This document shows, piece by piece, positions 57,624 to 64,000 of a stretch of 64,000 nucleotides of DNA. Location: positions 1 to 64,000 of the forward strand of contig MU405346.1 in the NCBI GenBank assembly GCA_022836615.1, given 5' to 3'. A program made the position numbers and the translations under genes. The stretch's first letter is position 1; each line of letters opens with the position of its first letter. The stretch comes from Annulohypoxylon bovei var. microspora. Its lineage: Eukaryota > Ascomycota > Sordariomycetes > Xylariales > Hypoxylaceae. Below the pieces are notes generated by a model, which was given only the letters and a program-made list of their open reading frames with translations, made no database searches and was not told the origin of the DNA.

Positions 57624-58618
57624 ATGAGTCGCTATCTCATATCCATTGCTCTGGTCTGGTGCTCGGTAGTCCTGCCGACCCTAGGTCAGACCTTCTCTGG
57701 ATTCGAGCCGTCCACATCTAACCCGCTGACGGTCGCATGGGGCGAAACTCCTCTAAACTATTCCGGCCAGCCACTGTCGCTTGACTGTAAGCCGCTTTGC
57801 TTACCTATTTGCTTACCTATTTGCTTATTACCCCATCGTCCTATCAAAATAGACCAGTCATACTGACAGCCTGCCTTAGTTCTTGACGCTAAAAGCTTTC
57901 CTACCGTGGGTCTGCCGGTAGATGCTAAATGTAATGGCACTTATATTCTTCTGATGGTGGATCCCGACGCACTGCAAGGCGATATCGAAACCGAGGTTAG
58001 TATTGGAGGCGCTTTCAACATGTCCATTCAGGAGTCGCGATATACGCGTATCTTTCCATAGATATCAAAGATCTTCTACTAATCCCTTACTACTTATAGA
58101 CAGGTCTGCATGCCATCCAAGGCAATTACACGTGTAGTTCAGAGCACGTGACGACCTTGGTTAACACCACCTTCCTTCCGCTTGACACCGAGTCACAATT
58201 TTTGGCGCCGTATATCCCACCCGCGCCACAAGCGAAGAACCCCGTGGTAACGCATCGTTACACGCTCTTGCTATTCAATCAGCCAGAGAATTATAGTCTT
58301 CCCGACACTCTTACTTATGCTCTACCCCTTGACCTTTCGAACGTCACTAATAGGCTGAACTTCAACGTCACGGAGTTCGTCGAGACCTTGGGAGACTCAA
58401 TCGTCGCTGGAACCTACTTTGATGTAGACAGTCCTCTGGCGAATTCAACCACAACCCCTTCAGCAACTAGTACCGGCGGCGCTTCTTCCACAGGTGAAGC
58501 TTCTGCGAGCTCAACTCCAGACAGCGGAGCTAGATCTGGAAGACTATCAGGAACTTCAGTGGGAATGGCAGTATCTGGGTGTATCCTAACTATAGCGTAC
58601 ATCACTGCTGGACAGTAA
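57624..58618 (+). CDS. secreted, probably GPI-anchored PEBP-like protein
   Basis: A phosphatidylethanolamine-binding-protein-like fold, expected outside the cell or on the wall. Three exons, 57624-57786, 57880-57995 and 58100-58618, with introns of 93 and 104 bp, give 265 residues. A signal peptide is evident (MSRYLISIALVWCSVVLPTLG). PEBP landmarks follow: YILLMVDPDAL, the short loop GNYTCSSEH and VVTHRYTLLLFNQPENY, with several N-glycosylation sequons. After residue about 200 comes a Ser/Thr/Gly-rich stalk, then a C-terminal hydrophobic segment (VGMAVSGCILTIAYITAG), the usual layout for a GPI anchor. Intron 1 contains two direct copies of TTGCTTACCTA plus a partial third. The ligand is unknown. 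Confidence 0.82.
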
Positions 58619-59363
58619 CTATCCGCGGCTAGTTTGTCGCTCACCGGAATTGCGAACGCGCATTCGTTACCTTTGAAGCCCGAGTTGGATTCAGGGGCGC
58701 TTCTTGTAACATAACGCATCATTATAATAACTAATAAAATGTATATTACATACCTTAACCCACAACCTGTGTATTGTCGCGTGCCCCTTAATCTAAGACT
58801 CTTTTCTACCTTACCTTTTATCCTATATTATCCTAATACCCGGCAGATAGGTACCGTGATAAAGACTATGTGGCACAACCTGAACACCGTAGCACAATAT
58901 GAGATGAAAATTACCTGAATAGGGTAGCTCAACGCGGAGCGGGGTTCCTGCAGGTGATGGCGTTTTTCGCTTACACCGAGAAACGACCGTATCCAAAGAT
59001 CACTGGCGAGCTAACCTACTATGGCAAATGCGAAATTCGTAAATAGAACCAATAAGATACTGTTGTTGGCGCTGAATGGCTAACCTCTCGGTGACTTGCC
59101 GAACCCAGTGTGACGAGAAGCGCAGACGCGCAATTGCTCGGCTTTTAATCCTATATGCGTTAGGTAGGTAGTAGAGTAGACGATGAATATCTCTACCTTA
59201 CTATTCTTTGTCCTCGGTTTTCCCATCTATCATCTAACCCATCAAGCTTCTTGGCTGCCCACTAGTCTTATTGCTTGGCACTTTTAATTCTACTTCTTCG
59301 ATTACGTGGATTACATACGTCTCGTGTTACTGCAATTAATCGTATTATTCAATTATCGTCACA
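58619..59363. other. intergenic, promoter of the AusD-like methyltransferase
   Basis: 745 bp between two plus-strand genes, with a TAGGTAGGTAG array near 59161. No gene is seen. Confidence 0.5.
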
Positions 59364-60241
59364 ATGGCAAACGACTCATCCCAATGGTTGCAAAAGGATG
59401 TTAAGGATATTGACCCCACGTCGCGTCAATTGCTAGAGTCGTATTCTGGTCTAGCACCAGAAGAAGTTGTACCGCATTGTTTAGCTATTGTAAGGTGATT
59501 TTAATCTAGACGACACACAGAGGTGCTTATAACCAACGATGCTTGTGTTAGCGAGATAAAGCATTCGCCCTTTACCCATGGCCATGCATCGGCCAGATGC
59601 GTTTTATCCGGTTGAGCCTCGCCTCATACCCATCGTACGCCAGCGCCCTCGAGCGCCTCCGAAGCAACACCAACTCCAGGTTTCTTGATCTCGGCTGCTG
59701 CTTCGGCCAGGACATCCGTAAACTCTTCATCGACGGAGCCAAGCCAGAACAGCTAGTCGGCCTGGATCTCGTGCAGGAGTTCAACACGCTGAGCTACGAT
59801 TTATTCCGCGACGCGCCTAAGCTGTCGTTCGAGTTCCACGCAAAGGACCTTCACCACGACGACGCGGACTGGAGTCCGCTGGAGAACCGCTTTGACGTAT
59901 TGCACCTAACTAGCTTGCTTCACATCTGGAACTGGGAAGGACAGGTCAAGGCTGCTCAGCGAATCGCTTCCTTTACGAAACCTGGCGCCATTCTCATAGG
60001 TAGCTCTTTAGGCAGTGGTGTCGGTGGAGAGTTTCCGAACCTCGAAGGTGACGGCACGAACTTTCGGCAGAGCGAGGAAACATTTAAGAGGTTCTGGCAG
60101 GAGGTAGGTGAGAAGACGAACACAAATTGGGATGTGAGGACAATCTTCAAGGCAATGGATTCCACACGAATGAACATGAACCAGAACTGGGCAGAACCAA
60201 ATATGGGAATCCTCATTTTCGAGGTCACAAGAGAAGAATAG
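59364..60241 (+). CDS. SAM-dependent methyltransferase, AusD/Trt5-like
   Basis: A class I methyltransferase resembling those that methylate acidic intermediates in fungal meroterpenoid pathways; the substrate here is unknown. Two exons, 59364-59489 and 59552-60241, with a 62-bp intron (GTAAGG...GTGTTAG), give 271 residues. The N-terminal helix region is followed by the conserved ALYPWPCIGQMRFIRLSL. Then come the SAM motif FLDLGCCFGQDIRKLFIDGA (about residue 91 on), the acidic strand end LVGLDL, and LHLTSLLHIWNWEGQVKAAQ; the C-terminus is MGILIFEVTREE. There is no membrane segment. No terpene cyclase or polyketide synthase is in the window, so the pathway cannot be named. Confidence 0.88.
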
Positions 60242-61865
60242 AGGAGCATACATTTACATTTATGGATTTTATAGATTTTTTATCTGGACTTCATATTTAC
60301 CCACCTACCTAAAGTACCCTGCGAAGCGTTTTGGTTTATTATTAAATGGAACCCCTTTTCACTAACACAAATAACTGTCTCTTCTCCTTTTCTTTCGATA
60401 CTCAATATATTGGTTCATCAACATAGCAATATGATAGTTGTATTTTTAACAACTAGAATACTTGAGCAATAACCTAGCTACTTAGGTTAGTGGTTACATA
60501 GAATGACGAGTCAATGATTTTAGGTGACTGGGAGTCGATCTGATATTTCATACCAAGCCTAATTGGTATGGAAACAGGGAGCAAAATTAAAAAATGATTC
60601 ATAAATGATTATATCGAGATGCTTAACATCGTCAATACTTGTAGTACCTAATTTAGTAGGACAGAATACCTAGGTATGTATTTAAAATATAACCCCTTTT
60701 AAGTTTGGCTTTCATTAATGTCGACTACAACTCACCACGCAAGACAGCTAAAAAGGAACAAAATAAAATTTAATCACACTTCACTAGGTAGGCACACTGT
60801 TAACATCTCCAACACATTGCAGTATCTTCCATACTAACGAGAGAAGCTGTTAACTCCCAATATATTATAGTTACGCGATAGTTCACAAAATGGAAATCAA
60901 GTACTTTTTTGGTCAATTAACAACAATGCTAGCTGAATTCCCCCCTTTTTATTGTCTTTTAAATATGATATTGGCGTATGGTAGATCTTTTGCCAGCCAA
61001 AATGGTTTACTACTACAAGTATTTTCTTAGTCTTTCCAAGGATACAGTTGTTACTGTTGGAAAGCTTCAACAATAAAGCCTTAAGATTCATCCACTGCCT
61101 GAATAAACGCACATTCCCGTAAGCTGGTGGTCATAATATACATTATTTCTGAGAATAGATAGTTATATCCTATTCACACAAAACAATCAGCTCAAAACCG
61201 CCAAACTAGTTCAATGACTAACAGGAAGGACCCTGTTATTACAACCGTGTTCACTTTGTCTATATTGAAACTCGGTTATCTTTCTTTTCTAAAGCTGCTA
61301 CAGGCTGGAATCGATTCTTTACAGCTTAGGCCTAGGACTGAAGCCGAGACTAAGCCACTAAACTCCAATAGGCCTTTCCAACCCCCCTGGCCTCCGTCTT
61401 CACTACCGTCAACGTGGTTGACGATAGCTTCTAGCTACCCCAACAATGCCTAGCCTCTCTACCACCGCCTTTACTGATTGTAACCAACCTAGCAACACCA
61501 GGTTGTTGTTATAACAATTCTCCCCCCACCCACACAAATTAAAACTTTTCCTCTTCTCACCTTCTTCCACCACCGCGTAGAAGGACTTTTTCCTAGGCCC
61601 ACCACCAAAGTTTGACAGCAACGCATCAGATTGATCTTCTGTGACAGATCATCAAGGGATAAGGGTTAATATTTTACTCATCCTTTCCGGCAAACATATT
61701 GTAAGTACAATTTCCTTCCCCTCCCTATTTATCTTGTAAATTTATCGCAAAACGCGTCATACTCACACCTAAGAAGCGTCCATCGCGGAACACTAATTAC
61801 AGCCCCCCAAACTTCCCAACTACTCTTTTCCTACTATTGATTCCTTGACCTTGCATCAAGTCAAG
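60242..61865. other. AT-rich intergenic region
   Basis: About 1.6 kb of AT-rich DNA. Open frames at 60897-61112 (-) and 61214-61453 (+) are short and unsupported. The stretch from about 61450 to 61865 is CT-rich on the plus strand, as expected for the promoter and leader of the following gene. TACCTAGGTA occurs near 60668. Confidence 0.5.
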
Positions 61866-63098
61866 ATGGCCGACCCTATCACTCCGGATTCTATCCTCGA
61901 GGACAAGATCCTTGAGGATAAATCCACCTTCGAGGATAAGTCCATCATCGAGGGAAAGCCTACTATTGATGTCAAGTCTACTGTTGGAAATGTGACTACC
62001 AACGAGGACAAGGCCCTCGAGAACAAGTCCACCGTCGAGAACAAGTCCACTGACGAGGGCAAGCCCACTATTGACGACAAGTCCACTGTCGAATACGTGA
62101 CTGCCCCCGAGGATAAAACCACTGAGAACATGTCTACCATCGAGGGTAAGACCGTTGTTGATGACAAGACTTCCGTCGAAGACAAGACTACTGTCGAGGA
62201 CAAGTCTGTGGCCGAGAATAAGACTGCCGCCGAGGATGAGACTGCCGCCGAGGGTGAGACTGCCGTGGAGCATGAGACTAAGGTTGAGCACAACCCTACT
62301 CCTAACACTACCATCGCGGCGGCTCCCTTTGTGCAAACCACCCTTGGTGACCAGAATTTTCTCATGTCTGACGTTCGCGTCGGCGCTCCCCACCCTCCGG
62401 CCATGCCCTGCCAGCATGGGTTTATCGGCCATGACATGTCCGCGAAGTTAATGAAGCACCTTCACGAGATCGAGAAGCGCATCCACAAGGACATGGGTGA
62501 CGACGCATTCACCATGGACATCGTGATGGTCAGCACCGAAGCTGTCATCCTTCATCAGATGCACCGACCTACCGTTCTCGTCAACGCGGCTCGCAACTCG
62601 AACATCGTTCGCGGCGAGCCCTGGGCTATGAGCACCATGTACATCGGCAGCCGCTGGTTGTACATCGTCGACAAGATCCGCCGCTACCTCATTGATCGAG
62701 ACCTCGCTGACGTCTCGGTCGAATTCCGCGAGTACGGACTGGAACACACCGAGACCACCCCCTTCGTTCAGCCCGGCTCCGTCCATGACTACGGCGCCTT
62801 TGATGAGTTTAACCGCGGCCGCGGCCTCATGTACAATGCCATGCAGCATCTATGCATGTATGACGCCAACATCACCGACCACCTGATGTCCGTCGAGATC
62901 ACCTGGATGGCATGGCCGCACAACAGCCAGTACGGAGACTTCGAGGCCGTTTTCTTCGAGTTCGATCTGAACTTCGACGAACGCCACTTCTGGCCTATTG
63001 CCCGAGTTGCGCGAGCACTCCTCGACGTCGCTGGACACGACTGGAAAGCCCTTCCCGTCCTCTTCAAGTGGGAGTCTAAGCGTCGTCTCGGATGGTAG
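61866..63098 (+). CDS. hypothetical protein with acidic/lysine tandem repeats, 410 residues
   Basis: I do not recognise the family. It is a single exon of 410 residues starting at the first ATG (MADPITPDSILEDK). Residues about 10-145 are a run of imperfect 6-8-residue units with the core (V/I)-E-(D/G/N)-K-(S/T)-T, highly charged and probably disordered; the DNA repeats too (GAGGACAAGTCC-like units). The C-terminal 240 residues look globular with conserved-looking aromatic content: PCQHGFIGHDMS, MVSTEAVILHQMHRPTVLVN, STMYIGSRWLYIVDKIRRYL, VEITWMAWPHNSQYGDFEAV, FDERHFWPIARVARALLDVA. The coding region is GC-rich with strong codon bias, unlike its neighbours, suggesting high expression. No signal peptide is present. 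Confidence 0.75.
   Translation: MADPITPDSILEDKILEDKSTFEDKSIIEGKPTIDVKSTVGNVTTNEDKALENKSTVENKSTDEGKPTIDDKSTVEYVTAPEDKTTENMSTIEGKTVVDDKTSVEDKTTVEDKSVAENKTAAEDETAAEGETAVEHETKVEHNPTPNTTIAAAPFVQTTLGDQNFLMSDVRVGAPHPPAMPCQHGFIGHDMSAKLMKHLHEIEKRIHKDMGDDAFTMDIVMVSTEAVILHQMHRPTVLVNAARNSNIVRGEPWAMSTMYIGSRWLYIVDKIRRYLIDRDLADVSVEFREYGLEHTETTPFVQPGSVHDYGAFDEFNRGRGLMYNAMQHLCMYDANITDHLMSVEITWMAWPHNSQYGDFEAVFFEFDLNFDERHFWPIARVARALLDVAGHDWKALPVLFKWESKRRLGW
61890..62300 (+). repeat. degenerate coding tandem repeat (E-D-K-S/T units)
   Basis: Repeating units of about 18-24 bp built around GAGGACAAGTCCACC encode the charged N-terminal region of the last gene. Copies are imperfect and vary in length, as expected after unequal exchange. 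Confidence 0.75.
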
Positions 63099-64000
63099 AG
63101 GGCCGGAGTTCTCTTCCTATTATTCGTTATCCCGCATTCAGTTATAGTTAGGAGGGAGACGAGAGTTGAGGAAGCATACTTTTAGTCATCAGGAAGGGTT
63201 TAGAGTGCCCGGGTTGTCTATTATTGGCCCCGATGGTTTGACACATTATTATTCAACTGCACTATAGATGCACAGAAATACACAGATATTCCCTCAATGG
63301 CGTTTTGCGTGAAGTCAATTGAACCTAAGTAGATCTTTACGGGAGACACGTAGATGGCGCCATCCCATAAGATCCCAGTTCCTCATCATAGTATTACTAG
63401 TATCATAAACATTAACATGGGTACCAGATGAAGGTACGGTCAATTAGGTAGTTACCTGTCTCTCCCATCTATTTCTTCCCTTATACTTTGATGGCGTTAA
63501 TTAACAGGAGCGGAAGCCAGCGAGAGGTAACATAGATTCTATGAATTTTCCACAAATAAATAGATTGTCTTGTCTCAGGGAGGTGGTGGAATGGTTGATA
63601 GAGCATGACAAGTTACCAATTCGATCGCGTTATAACATCGGTAAGCTGACACTCGTACCTACTAATCAACACCTCAACGCGCAATGGAACGGTCTTTCGT
63701 ATAATCCGACTTAGCAATGACACCGATGAGCGAACAGTATCGAGTCTACTCTAAGGTACAGTGAGCTCTGCCATACCAGCGGTTTTACTAACAATCCCAA
63801 CAAGCAGAAACCATAATCCTACACAAGATGATCGATCCTAGCGAAAATGACAGAAAATGGGTATATGCCGAGACCGTTCCAACGAACTCGTATACCCCCC
63901 CGACTAAATCCCTTTTGAGCCGACACAATTTTGAGCAAAAAAGATAACACGTAAACGCCCTCGAATATCCTACAACTTCATGATCCATCTCGCCTCGTCT
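63099..64000. other. 3' flank and intergenic end of window
   Basis: No gene could be supported in the last 900 bp. It includes the 3' UTR of the preceding gene. The minus-strand frame at 63788-63988 has no coding features. Confidence 0.45.

Noticed and set aside
60897..61112. Minus-strand 71-residue frame that looked like a possible transposase remnant
   Set aside because: No catalytic residues or terminal repeats are visible, and the AT-rich composition can produce such a frame by chance.
61797..62437. Two long minus-strand frames over the last gene's repeat
   Set aside because: Repetitive sequence is open in several frames; the plus-strand frame alone has the globular C-terminal domain and consistent codon bias.
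63581..63660. Segment with a superficial tRNA-like start (GGTGGAATGGTTGATAGAGC)
   Set aside because: No matching acceptor stem or GGTTCGA-type T-arm at the right spacing; no tRNA was found anywhere in the window by eye.
1..64000. CRISPR arrays, insertion sequences, ribosomal RNA genes
   Set aside because: None seen. The sequence is eukaryotic, with spliced genes, and no regularly spaced repeats or rRNA-like segments were recognised.

Overview
The window reads as nuclear DNA of a filamentous ascomycete, most likely a Sordariomycete. Introns are short (about 50-100 bp), with GTAAGT-like donors, CTAAC/CTGAC-like branch points and YAG acceptors. The gene content fits as well: a Zn2Cys6 regulator, NRPS-like enzymes, a fungal rhodopsin-domain protein and STAND-type proteins. 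Gene models were spliced by hand from reading frame, splice signals and family knowledge; no search was run.

Layout. 1-95 is a poly-C edge and 96-7349 shows no convincing gene. 7350-19596 is a housekeeping block: a Pho80-type cyclin (+), a Ded1/Vasa-like DEAD-box helicase (-), the ribosome-biogenesis factor IPI1 (-) and, divergent from it, a roadblock/LC7 dynein light chain (+). 19597-24719 is a gene-poor stretch. 24720-27783 is a large conserved fungal protein of unknown function (+). 28660-30922 is a Zn2Cys6 transcription factor (-), followed by an assembly gap flanked by poly-G and poly-C at 31354-31553.

31689-38624 resembles a small catabolic or tailoring island: a Dabb-domain protein (-), an unrecognised 225-residue protein (+), an alpha/beta hydrolase (+), a 3-hydroxyisobutyrate-dehydrogenase-like enzyme (-) and, divergent from it, a metal-dependent amidohydrolase (+). 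39425-54937 holds two NRPS-like synthetases, A-T-reductase (+) and A-T-thioesterase (+), plus an O-methyltransferase (-). Between the two synthetases lies a divergent pair: a STAND-like protein with an N-terminal domain resembling DUF7708 (-) and a polyglutamine-bearing AAA ATPase (+). Then come a rhodopsin-domain membrane protein (-), a secreted probably GPI-anchored PEBP-like protein (+), an AusD-type methyltransferase (+) and a protein with a long acidic/lysine tandem-repeat region (+).

How the genes may work together (inference): the Zn2Cys6 factor, the two synthetases, the two methyltransferases and the oxidoreductase/hydrolase group could be a secondary-metabolite locus. The A-T-TE enzyme would dimerise aryl-pyruvates and the A-T-R enzyme would release an aldehyde. 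The A-T-TE gene is a complete 927-codon frame with no usable ATG: a TTG lies where the start is expected. Most intergenic DNA is littered with short palindromic TAGGTA/TACCTA arrays.
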